Source: Cladorhizidae sp. MBARI D1340-BT2 (taxonomy: Eukaryota > Porifera > Demospongiae > Poecilosclerida > Cladorhizidae). From it: a stretch of DNA of 64,000 nucleotides. The DNA is taken from positions 23,422,311-23,486,310 of the forward strand of contig JAQNBH010000006.1 of assembly GCA_028752905.1 (NCBI GenBank), in the 5' to 3' direction. The notes under the pieces are model-generated. The model saw only the letters and a list, made by a program, of their open reading frames with translations. It was not told the origin of the DNA and ran no database searches. This document shows, in pieces, positions 45,954 through 58,725 of the stretch (its first letter is position 1; every line of letters begins with the position of its first letter). A program made the position numbers and the translations under genes.

Positions 45954-47690
45954 CCGCTTCACCGCATAGAAGCGCGAGATTGAGTGACCGTCGCGTTAAT
46001 AATTATTAAACATCAACCGTTGACTCTACATATTCAAAACTTACCGTAATTGTGCATGATGGACTGTTCTATTTCACCAAAAAATTTAAGAACCGTAGCA
46101 CGTAGGTAACTGTGACGTCAAACAATTTTGAATTCAAGCAAAATAATGGCTGAAATATTTGATCGTGCTCGCGTGTTAGAGCTGTTGTTTGATGGCGGTT
46201 TCGACCTCTCTGACTATGATAGAGATGAAGATGATGAAGGTCAAGTGTCTTCCTTCCTTGGTGATGAGGTATTAGACCCTAAGGAGTTGGCAGCTTTTTG
46301 TCCAGAGCTTTAACTTCAACTCCTCAGGATGTTGGACCAAACACTTCAAGTGCCAGTGCTTCTGATGGAGCTTTTATGACTCCTGATGAATAGTATGAGT
46401 TGCTTGGTAAGTATGAGTAGATATCTATAGAATGGAATATAATATTTGAGCTATCAAGAGACATAATAAGCCAGAAATATATATCACTAGGTTATAAAGT
46501 TCCTAGTTATAAAGTTCACTAGGTTGTAAAGTTCATAATAATAATCTTTTATATAGGTTTAGCCACTGATCTTGAATCTGCTGAATCTCTGAGTGATCCT
46601 GCAAACTCTCCTCCGAGTGGTCCTGCAAACTCGCCCCCAACTGCTCCTACAATCTCTCCTACCATCTTCTCCTTCATTTGATGTAGTTCCATCTTCTGAC
46701 TCAGAAGTATCACTGTTACCTTCTGATCGCTGAGACAGGGGGCGTGTTGGATGCCGAGGCCGAGGAAAAGGCCAAGGAAGAGGAAAAAGCCAAGGAAGAG
46801 GAAAAGGCCAAGGAAGAGGAAAAGGCCAAGGAAGAGGAAAAAGCCAAGGAAGAGGTAAAGGCCAAGGAAGGCCAAGGAAGAGGAAAAGGCCAAGGAAGAG
46901 GAAAAAGCCAAGGAAGAGGAAAAGGCTAAGGAAGAGGAAAAGGCCAAGGAAGAAGTCGAGGCCAGAGGTAAGAGGCACAAGACCTTTTGTCACTGCTCTC
47001 TTTGTGGTATTAGCCTTTGTGCTGTGCGTGGAAGGACATGCTTCAGGGAATTCCACACACTCTCTGACTACTCGCACTAGCTTCCTTTTCTCTTCGAGAT
47101 TTTCTTTGTATTGCTTTTGTAGTATGTACATGTGTTAGGCATGTACATGTATACTTCTTTTCTTTATCATTTATGCATGCAGACATGTGTAGTACACGTA
47201 TGTTTTCTTGATGAGTCTTTGCTTTATTGTGCCTTTCTGCAACATCTTGAAATTTTCAACTTTCAATACAGCCAGACCTTCCTCGTGGTGCTTGACAACA
47301 GTCAATACTCTTATAGACTGACAAACATGGCTATATCCTGCAAAATAGAAAAATTAGGGCATTCAATATTCATAAATTATGCCAAAAAATGTACATTTTT
47401 CAGATTATATGCTGTTTGCAGTTCGATAAGCGACCATATTTTAGTATTTGATCTGAAAAACCATAAAGTATACTTGTAATAGTCGATAAATGCAGTGATA
47501 AAAAGTATTCTAATCAAAAAATGGTTTGTGGTTTGGTTGCTAGGCAACACATTTATCACCAAGTTGATCAGTAACTCTTTGTCAATCATGTGATATGCGG
47601 TTGCTGGGGACTTTTCTGAACCAATGATCAGATACAAAAATTAAAGTAAAGATAGGTCAAAATCTCAAAATGAAGTCGACGGTGAAAGCG
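45954..47690 (+). mobile_element. Internally deleted piggyBac element in D1, right copy
   Basis: TTAA at 45950-45953 and 47691-47694. Same element as 8979-11038, reversed. N-terminal acidic exon 46146-46313; Lys/Glu repeat 46750-46950; Cys-rich end 46953-47080 (F-C-H-C-S-L-C-G...C-F-R-E-F-H) in a clean frame. The repeat has one fewer clean unit and a frame change compared with the left copy. Confidence 0.85.
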
Positions 47691-47712
47691 TTAATATGGC
47701 TGGCAATATTGC

Positions 47713-47716
47713 TTAA
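47713..47716. other. Empty piggyBac target site
   Basis: A single TTAA within ATTGCTTAACATGTTTC. The left arm has the 6874-8952 element at this exact position with TTAA on both sides. Confidence 0.92.
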
Positions 47717-47724
47717 CATGTTTC

Positions 47725-50700
47725 TAGTGCTTCTACTAGATCTGGATCCTTGACTTTCCATAACGAGCCTCACAACCAAGTTAATTTTTTTGCCCAAGCA
47801 ACCTTTTTGAAAAAGACAGTGTTAGGATCATTCCAGACGACTTAGTTCCTTTCGTAGCAGTGGCTTAATTTTGAAGGTCGAGTGCCCTGTTATCTTTGCT
47901 TGACAGTTGTGACAAGGATAGTCCATGAAGGCTTGAATCTCTAATGCTCTGTAAATAAGAATGGAATTGCTAACTGGATAATATTTATATCTTTATGCAA
48001 GCATACAGTCAGGTAGGTAATTATTACTTGTAGTTATGTATATGGAAATATGCAATAGTTTCCTACAAGCAGCATAAACAGATGCAGTATCACAAGCATT
48101 CTGTGTAGTATTAGCTACCTGCACAACAACACGCAATTTAAGTGAGATGCTTAGCAGTTCTTAGCAATGGCTACTAAACCAACATTCCTCGAATTCTTTC
48201 CAAGACAGGGATTTGGAATCAGCAGCCATAGTGATAGGAATTCTTATAAGTTGCTGAAGTTTATGAGGGAAGATGATTCCAAGATATATGCAGTAAAAAA
48301 ATTATAATTCAGCATGCTAGCTTGTAAAAAATAGAACACTACATCCGTCATCAGTGTTTGGATGAGCTATTGAGAATAATGACTTGAGTATACAGAGAAG
48401 GATGCTGGGGATCTGTAAGTATTATGCAAATATTGATTCTTGTGATATGTGCAACCAATGCTACAAGAACTATCTTTAATTGCATGAAAGATAATGAAGA
48501 TCTACCTATACTAACCATAAAGCAAGAGAGTATTATATTTTATAAAAAAATATGATCATAGGCATTTTTGTAAACATTGAGACAACGTTTTGCTGATGTC
48601 TCAAAGTATAAATGCACAGGGTTAATAATATTTATTACCACAATGCCCGGACCATTGTGTCAGTACTACTCCACAGAACACTTGTGGCACTGCCTTTCTA
48701 TATACTGCTTGAAGGCAATTGTTGCATCTCGCCAATTACAATATATATGTTACCCGCAAACCTGGAATTTGCTCAATCCTAGGATCGCGAAAGCCAATAC
48801 CTGATCACCAATTAGATCAAAACAAGTTTGCTCCCACATGGGAAGAGGTTGTAGGAAGGAGAAATGGAAGGAGAGAATGCCTATGATGATTAATGTTCAG
48901 CAAACCTTTCTTTCTGGAAGGAACCTTGGAAGCAAAACCATATCAAGAACAAAGGAACAAGCTGTTGTCAAATTTCTGAAAGGGGAGATGGCGAACAGTG
49001 ATCCTAAATTCAATTTTTGGGTGAAACAAAAATGTTTTTAACTTTTGGAGTACCCTGCTCTTGGGCTTAAGGATGGACTTTGTATACCAGCAAAGAAAAA
49101 GGTGATTAAACCCATATAGCCAGTGATATATTTAGTGAGAGATATTTTGTTGTTAGACAGGTCTCCTTATTTTATAAGTTTAATGCCACAAGTCAAGTGC
49201 CAATCTATAGGCATGGATGATAATAACAAAGACAAAACTTTGTTTAATTGATTGAAATCCGGTAGCCATTCGCTTCATGAGCCAGACGCTTTACTGAATC
49301 GCAGTTATACGGTGTCATTTTAATCTAATCTTTTTTTCAGGATGAGAATGACTCCTCCATCCTTGGTCATTATCGGAGAGTGGCTTACATTGAAGAGTTT
49401 CATACTATTTTGAATAGAGTGCACTGTGATGTTCAAGGTCATATGGGCTATAAAAGGCTCTAGCCGAGGTACAGAATGTCTATCATTTCTATATAAAAAC
49501 AGATTCTATGCATGTGATCTTGTGTTTGAAATGTAGTCCTTGATGCATGCTCTCATTTTGGCACTCAAATATTGTAGGTACAGTGTAGCACTACTGGTTG
49601 AACACCTAAAGATTGCACGTGAGATTGAAAATTGTGACTGACTGTCAGTTATATAAGCTGTGCATAATATGGGTATAGCTCATGTCAACCATAAAATGTT
49701 TTTAATCAGGTGACCATGAATATTTGAATTGAGGTCCTGACATAAGGTTGCTATCTCTAACTTTTATATGGTTTTGGTAAGTACAAACATACAATTTGTC
49801 ATATCCAAATTCAATTGAGTCCAAGGACAGTGCAGCGCAGCATATGAGTAAAACACTACTATTGTAGTAGTAACCTCCAATTCACTTTTATTGAAAAATT
49901 GGAACACACAGCAAGTTACATTTTGGACACAACATAAAACACTCGATATGAAGTATGTTGACGTTTGGATGTTATGAATCCTTATGTTTCACCTATTTCC
50001 TATTTTATATCGGTTTGACCTACATCCTTCTAATAGTAGCAAAAACATGGGTGTGTCCGTTTCATCCACTAGATACAGCAAGCATCCACCTCTCAGCTTT
50101 TTAATGTGAATATTTAATTACCCATGGGTTAATCCTGTTGTTTTAGTATGTGGTAAACAACCAGCGACATTTTATAATAGTGATCTGTTTTGGTTATCAA
50201 AGGTAATTCAATTCTCTGTCTTCACCATACTCCCTCTAGATTTCTTCGAACTATGCGTGTCTACCAAGATCTGTTGTGGAGAAGGACGTTCAATTATGTA
50301 GTGTGATTAACCTTCAGAAGCCACAAACCAACAGTGCCCCACACTTAAACCTATCATTTCTTCTGGATTTATGACTCGAGGACAGGTAATATTATTAGTA
50401 CCAAATATGTTGGTATTTAGCATCGTCTTAGTTAGATGGATTTGATTGACATGCGACATAGACCAGACGACCGCCATAACTGGATTGGCCACTACATGGA
50501 TCATTGGTCCAAATTCCATGTACTGTTTGCTCTTGAGCACAAGAGTGCAATTGAGGTGGCTAAAAACTTGTCCAGTCGTGTTTTTGCATATTTCGGTGTT
50601 CCCAAGGTTGTGTGACCCATAATTGATTATTAATGGTTACAGCATGCTTGAGTGTTCCTATGTATAGATATTCCAATCTGATAACGGAAGAGAATTTGTC

Positions 50701-51440
50701 AATCATATCATAGACAAACTGGTGAAGACCTGGCCGGGGAAAGCCACCATCATAAACGGTCGACTAAGACACCCTCAATCACAGGGTCTAGTGGAACGTG
50801 CAAATGCTAAAGTTGAAGAACTTCTTGCATGTCGGTTTGAAAAGAATGAATGTGATATGGCATGGTCACATTGGTTACCAGAAATTCAGTGTAAGTTTGA
50901 TTTTCATAATAGTGATTCATAAACAATAGTGATCATAAACAACTATAATTGGTGACTGTATGATACTATAAAAGAAGATACCATAAATATGTAATATAGC
51001 TGAACTTTTCATGGTAATGGTTATTGATAGGTTATGGACGAGTGTTTAGTACAGCCATTGTAGTACTAATATGCCTAATACTGGCATCCTGATGGCAGCA
51101 TGAACTTCACATACTTGGTCATCTCTGCTTTGTGTGTGTGTGTATACTACTAGATCAACTGAATACATGTGTTCATGAAACGATGAAGTGTAGTCCATAC
51201 GAATTGGGGTACGGACAGGGAAGATATCGCAGACTTGATCAATGAAACTGAGCCTATGGAACGTGTATCAGCAGACAAAAGTTCTACTCCTCTACCTTGT
51301 TCAGATGATCCAAGCTCTGCTGAACACTCCTCACCATCTGTCCCTCACTGTAGTGAACCTCATTGCACAGAGAGTGATATCAGAAATAAGCAAAGTAAAA
51401 CAATTTTAGACCTTTTAATATTTCTAATCCAGGGTCAGTA
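47725..51440 (+). mobile_element. Ginger I, right copy, 3'-truncated
   Basis: 5' TIR 47735-48790, N-terminal block 48838-49100 (G-R-G-C-R-K-E-K-W), His half of the finger 49340-49470, Cys half 50250-50400, core 50435-50600 and 50722-50922 (R-H-P-Q-S-Q-G-L-V-E-R), tail 51235-51440. It breaks at 51440 into Ginger II; linker, Ulp1 and PHD parts are present only in the left copy. Confidence 0.8.
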
Positions 51441-51444
51441 CTGA
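50435..51444 (+). pseudogene. Ginger I integrase core, right copy
   Basis: Same blocks as 3080-4134. M-D-L-I-D-M-R-H-R-P opens the core near 50435, and Y-F-G-V-P-K-V closes the first block before a donor-like GTTGTGTGA. The catalytic-Glu block has one residue change from the left copy (R-F-E-K-N against R-F-E-Q-N) and a Lys for Met near its end. The last block is joined to D2 in the sequence after G-Q-Y. Confidence 0.7.
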
Positions 51445-51526
51445 GCAATGATGTGCAAATGATAGAAAAGATGCCCATTGGAAATATGTTAGTCCCAACT
51501 GGGGAAATATAAGATTGCTAGACTGT

Positions 51527-51847
51527 CATAACAATCATTCCATTACTGCCTCCACACAACCACAATGACCTCACAAATAATTATAAACTTCAGCAATAAT
51601 AATATATTCTTGTACTATATTACTACCTCCACAACCACAAGGGACGTCACAAATATGATAAAATCCAGATTACTCTAACATAAGGTATGAAGAGATTTAT
51701 AGCTAAGAAAATGTGCTGCTATATAGCATCAGTTATTTATCACAATTTTGCTGTCCGCAGTAATGTAGGGATTGTTATCCAAGAATATATTATTGCTGAA
51801 GTTTATGGTGGTGTGGAGGCAGTTATGGAGTGATTGTTACGACAGCA
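51527..51847. mobile_element. MITE, right-arm copy
   Basis: Reverse complement of the 15427-15764 element, with the same long inverted ends. It is slightly shorter owing to small deletions. Confidence 0.7.
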
Positions 51848-52379
51848 CAATATCAAAGCCAACCCTATATGTCCTTTAATTTATTAAAAATTTTTTACAT
51901 ATTACTTGTTCCCAATATATTTTAAAGCTTTCGTGAATTGGAATACTGTTTTGATGCTATATATGCCTGCAATGCCCACACGAAGAGGAGTGTCCTGGTC
52001 AGACCTAGCCCAGGTTACTTCCCAGGTCAAGTTGGTATGCATGCATGACAAGTTTGGGACAGATTGGTCCAGTGGTTTAGAATGCCATAAGGAACAATCC
52101 TAAAATGCTTCCGCCATCAGTAACTACATTCAGCAATCCTTCTTTGATTCTTCACTGCAAAAGCCATACCCTCAATCCACTGCATCTAACACAGCGATTT
52201 GGTAAAGGATCGAGCAATTTGGGTTGCGCACGCCGTTCAAAGATGGCATCTTAGACGAACTATATATGCAAAAATCAACTTTTTTTTATTAGCTCTCTAA
52301 AGCGACACCAAAAGGCACCTTCCCAGATAGCGCTCTACAAAATGGCATAAAAATAAATGAAATCTATGCAGCCAATAAG

Positions 52380-52425
52380 ATGATGATGATGATGATTATG
52401 ATAATGATGATGATGATGATGATTT
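52380..52425. repeat. (ATG)n microsatellite
   Basis: Complement of the CAT run at 14845-14892, shorter by several units, which shows repeat slippage after the arms duplicated. Confidence 0.9.
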
Positions 52426-52889
52426 TACGTGTCATTTTTCCGACCTTTTTTTTAGTTTGGAGAACTGTGCTTCTGTGTGCTATATTGTTGGAACGATTTT
52501 TGCGACATACTTTTTTTAGGGTCTGTATAGGTATAGAATCGAGTATATGGCAAGTTTTAGTTTGTTGCTGAATGATCTCTGACCTGCCAAACCTACATGA
52601 GAGTGCCTACATGAGAGTGCTAACGCATATTAAATTGCTGGCAAGAGAAGCCTAAACTTTTAGGCTGCATGAATAGGTCTGATATTGGACAAGTTAGTAC
52701 TTAGGGGAATTTTGATGCTACATATATACACCGATTAAATTGAATAATTTTTTGGTTAATTTTAATAAACAGGTTAGATAATCCTTTACCAATCCAAATC
52801 TTATGCACTATATAATAATTAAAATGCTTAAAATCAGGTAATTACAGGCACATCTGATTTTCTTAAAATTATGTAGCAAATACTTACAG

Positions 52890-55300
52890 ATGGGAGATTT
52901 TGGGTATAGACCTCATTGGTCAATTTGCGGCCACAGACGAAGGCCATATATATGTCTGCACTGTTACAGATCTCTTTATAAAGTGGGTATTTGCTCGGCC
53001 AATCAAGTCCAAGTCAGCTGGTGATGTTGCAAGCATTCTACTCGAGCTCATCTACAGTTATGGTCCTCCCCAAAAAATTATAATGGATCAGGGGCATGAA
53101 TTTATAAACCAGGTAACTAACTTAATAAAACTGTTGCCATCTGTGTTCATGAAATGACATGTATGTGGTCTGAGAAGTGAAAATTAATCAAGGAAAATGT
53201 GTTGGATTTGTTTACAAGAGCAAAGTTAGACTATTGAGTACAAGGCAGACTTAACACAATTTAAGATAACTTTATTAGCAACTTCAGTCTTAATTATCTG
53301 GAAATTTCCTCCTGCTTCCTTTTGATAAATATTCATGTAGAGTAATGTTCTGTTTGTGTGAATTTATTTGATAACTCAGCTCAATGATGTTGTCTTGACT
53401 GCTTTTGGAGTGAAGCAGATGGTATGTTCGGTATATCACCCTCAGAGCAATGGCCAAGATGAGCGGACTAATCAAACTCTTAAGAGGGCACTGTCCAAGT
53501 ATACAAACGATACTCAATCTGACTGGAACAAGTAAGCTACCAATATTTAATAATTATTTTTCAAGATTGACAGTTTGTTAATACCTTCCAGTAGATAGCA
53601 ATATCACATTTCATGCTAATCTGTGATTACCCCAGAAAATCTCACCAGAATCTCTCCAATGAATCCTCTCACACTGAAACACCAACCCACTCACACACAC
53701 ACACATATAAAATTATGAAAAGGCATAAAAAATAGTAGTTATTGCTACCGTATTGCTACAAAATTTGATTAAGTTTTGCGATTGCATTGTTATTCGTAAA
53801 ACATCTCGCAATCTTTTTTATCGCACAAAACATTCCGCGTGCATATTGCAGCCAAAAGCCAGACGGTTTACTAGCGAGAAAGAAGCTGACTACAGTGTGA
53901 CCATTCGAATGTGCTTCAAACAATCCTTGCCTACTAGTGAAGATGCAGGAATCGATCAGATGTATCAGGAGAGCAAACGAAAATGTGCAGAGGGTACTGG
54001 ATGGTCAGGATAGTGCGCAGAAAAGTGCCAACCGATCTTGTTATTATTAGTGGTACTTATTATAAAACGCAAAACTAAGAGCGCATTATACATTTATGGA
54101 GCTCAAAATCTCTAAATTGCACATTGTAGCAATACGGTATATTATTTTCCAAATTCTTATACAATAAAAATATAAACATGGTTTTTGGTGTAAGCCTTCA
54201 GCTAAAGGATGCATATACCTTGAATGTGCTGCTTGTAGTTATGATTTCTATGTATGATGTTTTGTACTTATGTAGATATGTACTCCCCACAACTTATGGT
54301 ATCAATACAAGTGTCCAGTCTTCAACAAAGCAACAGACATTTGTGTTGATGTTCTACCGAACAGCTAGGGGTTCCATAGCCATCAATAATGCAGAACATG
54401 AGAATGAGCAGGAGCTTCTCTATGAAAACATCTCACTCACTATGTCTCCTGAAGGCATACAATATAATTTGGAGAAGCATGTGGCAGATGTAAGAACAAA
54501 ACTGACTGGCAAACATAAATATATGACATGAAATTGCTGACACTTTTTTGTAACAAAACAAAAAATGGTGGACAAATAGTTTAATGAAAATGTTTGATGC
54601 ACTCCCCAAAAATCATGTTACAGATCTGTTTTATTTTGTAATCACATAGGTACATATGAGAAGATACGGTTGAAAATTGAAGAAGCTAAAGCAAAGCATA
54701 AAGCTTATTTCGATTCCAAGCAAAAAAGAAGCTACAAACGGCAATAGGTATGTTTTTATGAATTAATGTGTACCTTTAATGTGTGCCTTTATATAAGCTG
54801 AATCAAATTAGAGTCCCATTGTTGTTTCTGAGAAAAAATCGAAAGGCTAAGAATAATAAAATTTTCTGGATATATGTATTTCCGAGTTTTGATAAATGTT
54901 AGAATGTCCTTGTCTGTTTTTTTGTGATATATTTTTTATCTATAGCTCGACCTTTACTGGATGTTTTTAATTTTATATTATTAACCTGTTGACCATCATA
55001 GATGATTATGTCGTTAAAAGAGGAATGCAAGGAAGGTATCCAGAAAAGGAGACAGGCTGGTGCAGGACTGGTTGGAACCCTATGTAATCGTTCATGTCTC
55101 ACCCAAAGGACTCTGCACACTGCAGGATAACAACCAAAACATTATGAAGGTTAAGTTTAATGTCTGGCTCTTGAAGCCTTACTTAACTAGAGAGATACCA
55201 GTTCAACATGAGATACCAACTTCCATCCAGTCACACAACACCAGTTCGAACAACCCTGGACCATCTGATGAGTTGAGTGATACAGCTTCCTCCCCTGGGA
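52890..55300 (+). pseudogene. Ginger II integrase exons, right copy
   Basis: 52900-53115 holds M-G-I-D-L-I-G-Q-F (first Asp) and the second catalytic region I-M-D-Q-G-H-E-F before a GTAACT donor. 53380-53530 holds Y-H-P-Q-S-N-G-Q-D-E (catalytic Glu) in a block ending D-W-N-K and a GTAAGC donor. 54288-54531 is the end of the core. 54650-54750 is a Lys-rich helix. 55000-55200 has D-W-L-E-P-Y-V, in which the Gly of GPY/F is Glu (the left copy keeps Gly), so the motif has decayed here. Exon joins look usable, but a two-base frame offset lies before GPY/F in both arms. Confidence 0.68.
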
Positions 55301-56730
55301 GTCCAGATAAGAGGCAGTGCCTAATCATTCGACAGACTAAGAAAGATAGTCTAGTCCTCCCACCACCTGATAGAAACACACCTCTCTCTAGTGAGCCAAC
55401 ATCAGACTGTGTTGTAACCAGTGTTACACAAGTTGTGCCTAGAATGCTTGGAAAACCCTTGCCTTGCAAACCACCTGTCCATTACAGAAAATTTCCTGGT
55501 GACTTTTTAATAATTCTGCTGTCTGAAGCATGGCTAGAGGACACACACATAGATGAGGCGCAGGATCTACTTCGCAATCAGTTTCCAAAGATGGGTGGCT
55601 TCCAGTCCATTGGGTATGTGGCACCAGGAAGTGGAGGCTCAATAACTGGAACTCCGGTTTGGGATTATATCCAAATCATGAATACTGGCGGCCACTGGGT
55701 CTGTGTGTCCAGCATAGGAATGCCCAAGGGGACTGTGCGGGTGTATGACAGCCTCTATGCAGGAACCAGTAAGAAATAACTTGAATGATAATATTTTACA
55801 TGCTAAACTTTAAAAAAAAATTACACATTCTGATTAGGTGGATCAAGAATTAACTGTTGTCAATTTCCAACAACTTTTATGACATGCATTGGAAATTGAA
55901 TAATGTCATTGGATCCAACAGTGTTGTTATATTTTAATCCTCTCGATTAAAAAATTGGGCTCCTTGATAACTACTGTTGTGAGCTTAGAAATCTATACTC
56001 AATTTTTTACTTGCATAGTATCTCAACTCAAGCATCACATTAAGAACCAGGGCCTTTCAAGAGTGTCAATTTCACCTAAATATGATTCACAGCTGAATAT
56101 TAATGGCAAGATGCCCACGTATGGTACAACAACGAACCCACTAAAATAGGTACAGTACGTGTTACCATTCAATCAATTCTTGTGAAATAAATAGTAGTTA
56201 TACACGACAAACAATTAATAGTTGTTTCGTTTGTTTGTTCTTACTGTTGTTGGATCATTGCAGAACTGGATACACTAAAATGCCTGGCATGGATGGAATT
56301 ATATCAAGGAAGCCACCTGACCATACAGCAACCATACATGCATCAACAGGTTGGAGATGCCTGTGGTTTATTCGCCATTGCTGTAGCAACCGCATTATGC
56401 AATGGTGTGGACCCATCAACAATAACATTTGATCAAACAAAGATGCGGTCCCACCTGATGAGATCATTCCAGACATATCACATCAAACTATTCCCTGTTC
56501 AAGGATGCCGACGAGAAGCCACAAGCAAGAAGCTCAAAATTGTTCTCAGGGAACCATTGATCTGTGTTTGCAGACAACCCCATGACTGTGCCCTCACAGT
56601 GGCACAGTGCAGCAAGTTTAGTAAATGGTTCCAACAATCATGTACAGAGATTCCACCATCAGCCATCATCAACCGGGAGGAGGAGTGGAAATGTGGCAGT
56701 TGTTGGGACAGGGAATTGGGTGCCACTTAA
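55300..56730 (+). pseudogene. Ginger II Ulp1-type protease and degenerate PHD
   Basis: First block, to 55779: G-G-H-W-V-C-V-S-S-I (catalytic His) and V-R-V-Y-D-S-L (catalytic Asp). About 500 bp of non-coding sequence follows, then the second block, 56293-56730: H-Q-Q-V-G-D-A-C-G-L-F-A-I-A with the oxyanion Gln and catalytic Cys. The Asp before Cys is displaced (D-A-C-G rather than D-C-G). The tail keeps C-V-C, C-S-K, C-T-E-I-P and C-G-S-C, but the expected PHD Cys and His are replaced (F-S-K-W-F-Q-Q), so zinc binding is doubtful. Ends at TAA 56728-56730. Present once in the window; the left arm lacks it. Confidence 0.72.
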
Positions 56731-56983
56731 ATAATTAAGACTGAATCTGTTTGTTCTTGTTGGGATTTTTTTCTGGGTAATTATGAATGTCTCATTTTCA
56801 TGCAATAAACTGTCTTAGTTTTCTCCAATCTGTGAAATACTGGGAGATCCTAAACTTTCTGGTGGTCTTCCTAGGATATCATGGTTGACCTGGAAATATG
56901 TTTATTGTTTAATTCAAGTTTTGCACAAGTTAAATTGTAGGATGGTGCTGAGGAACCACATATATATGCTCTGACCCTGTCCT

Positions 56984-57074
56984 TCTATCACTCCATCATC
57001 CAGAGAAGCAAAACAAAAGAAAAATTGTTCCTATCACTCCATCATCCAGAGAAGCAAAACAAAAGAAAAATTGT
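56984..57074. repeat. 46-bp direct tandem repeat
   Basis: Two perfect or near-perfect copies beginning CTATCACTCCATCATCCAGA and ending GAAAAATTGTTC. Confidence 0.93.
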
Positions 57075-57339
57075 TCATCTAATTGTGATTATAGTAAATG
57101 GCAAGTATTCTCACTTGTCATATTACTTCTCCCATGATGATAGATTTGTTGCTAAAATAATTTATTTCTATAGCTAGAGAGTAAAATTTAATTTAAAAAA
57201 ACAAAAACAAATTTCTGAGAGAAATGAGGGTTGGCAAGTTACTTGCCATATTAGATACTCCTCCCATGTTTTTACTCCAATTTATATATAGCTTGTGTAT
57301 ATATACACACGCAACACATTCATATTCAGCTATGACAGG

Positions 57340-57475
57340 TGAGATTTATATGGCAGGTGGGACTAATATGTCAGGTGAGACAAATATGGCAGGTGTCTGC
57401 AGGTGACTAATATGGCAGGTGAGACTAATATGTCAGGTGATACTAATATGTCAGGTGAGACTAATACGGAATATG
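57340..57475 (+). repeat. Terminal motif cluster of Ginger II, 3' end
   Basis: Six or more short direct copies of a unit of about 18 bp (GGTGAGACTAATATGTCA and variants, with G-to-T changes), related to the 5' end motifs at 17690-17810 and to 59430-59600. Confidence 0.75.
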
Positions 57476-57499
57476 AATATGGAATAGTTTACCTGGCTA

Positions 57500-58725
57500 A
57501 CGCAGGACGACATAAAAACAAGACTGTTCCCAATGCATAACTATGGATGTGGAGTGAACCCAGTAGTGAGTAACTAATTATGAATTGGAAGTGTTGATAA
57601 TATGGTCTGCAGCTTAGTGTGTTTGTGTGTTATGTGTTTATGTTGGGCAAATGTCATAGGTCGATGATGAGTATAAGATTACCATGTATGGGCAGAAACC
57701 AGAAGTGGGGGCTCCAGCCTAGTTAAGGGAGGAGTTGTTACTGCTCTGGGAGTTAGCTGAGTCTTGTAAGTGTCCTATATTGAATTATTAAGGTTGCTCT
57801 ACTTAACCTTGCTAGCCTAGTGTATAGCTTAAAGGTAGAGTGGTGGCAGCATACCAACACTTAGTGACTGGCTCAGAGTATGTGGGTAATATCAGATTTG
57901 GTCCTGTCACAACTGGTTGCAGTGGTGGGATTTTTTTTTAACTAGAGAGATAGCTACTACCCTTGACATGAATGGATACCAGAAGTAGGGCAAAGGACAC
58001 TACAGAAGGAGAAAGGCGGAGTACTTCACCGCTAATGGACTCAGAAGATATTGGGGAAAGAGTGACAATGTCTGATATGCTCCGAATGTTTAAACTCTAG
58101 TCAGAGAAGCAAAAGGAAGACGAGAAAAGACGGGCGACCGAACGAGCGGAGGCCGAGGAGAAAAGAGATCAGAGATGGGAAAGATTGCTGATGACAGTTA
58201 TAAGCGGAGGGGGCACTGGCAGGATAGAAGAATCGGACTCTGTTCCTACCCCCAGCCAAATCAAAGCACCCCGGTTCAGAGAAATGAAGGAAGACGAAGA
58301 CCCCCTGGATTATTTAACGTTTTAGAGAGCCATATGGCTGCATACAAGGTCCTCAAGAAGGATTGGATGAGATATTTGGCTCCGGAATTCCGACCGGATG
58401 CCAACAGAGTATATCTGGCAATGCAGCCGGATGTAAAGGAAGACTATGATCAAGTCAAACTAGCACTCTTGCGACTCTACCGTGTGACCAGAAAAGCTTA
58501 CCGACAAAGATTGGACAATCTCAAACGGAAACCAGACGAAGGATGGGAGGCTCTGTTGGGTCGTGCTGTCCTCACCATACAATGGACAGAAGGCTGCAAA
58601 ACAATCCAGCAGGTAAATGATTTGTGTGCAGTTGATACTGTAATGAAGCTTATGCCTAGACATGTAGCACAGTTTGTGTCTGACAAGAAACCCAGCACTG
58701 CAGCTGATATTGATTCACTTACTGT
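57500..58725 (+). mobile_element. gypsy remnant 3: LTR end, primer site and gag
   Basis: LTR-like sequence ends ...GTCACA near 57911; two bases later TGGTTGCAGTGGTGGGAT (57914-57931) is a diverged tRNA-Leu-type primer site. Gag begins near 58035 (M-D-S-E-D-I-G-E-R-V), with a charged helix interrupted by a stop near 58098. After a frame change near 58320 it reads Y-K-V-L-K-K-D-W-M-R-Y-L-A-P-E-F and later V-A-Q-F-V-S-D-K-K-P. No pol follows; hAT sequence does. Confidence 0.75.

Larger units (their letters stand above)
45038..51440. repeat. Inverted segmental duplication D1, right copy
   Basis: Reverse complement of 3080-11953 without the 2.08-kb piggyBac and the roughly 310-bp insert. Joined to D2 at 51440 with a 3-bp GTA overlap between the two parent sequences. 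Confidence 0.93.
51441..55305. repeat. Inverted segmental duplication D2, right copy
   Basis: Reverse complement of 11957-15830. Starts mid-element within Ginger II, upstream of the integrase core, and runs to just before the Ulp1 region, where homology to the left arm stops at CTGGGAGTCC. Confidence 0.93.
51441..57475 (+). mobile_element. Ginger1-like element II, 3' part
   Basis: Carries the integrase core, GPY/F, Ulp1 protease, degenerate PHD and right terminus of the element whose 5' part is at 11957-17805. In the right end region, from 57340, the motif GGGACTAATATG(G/T)CAGG is repeated several times. Confidence 0.78.

Noticed and set aside
57340..57475. Peptide repeat M-S-G-E-T-N-M-A-G
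   Set aside because: Translation of the terminal motif cluster of Ginger II; the unit has no independent support as coding sequence.
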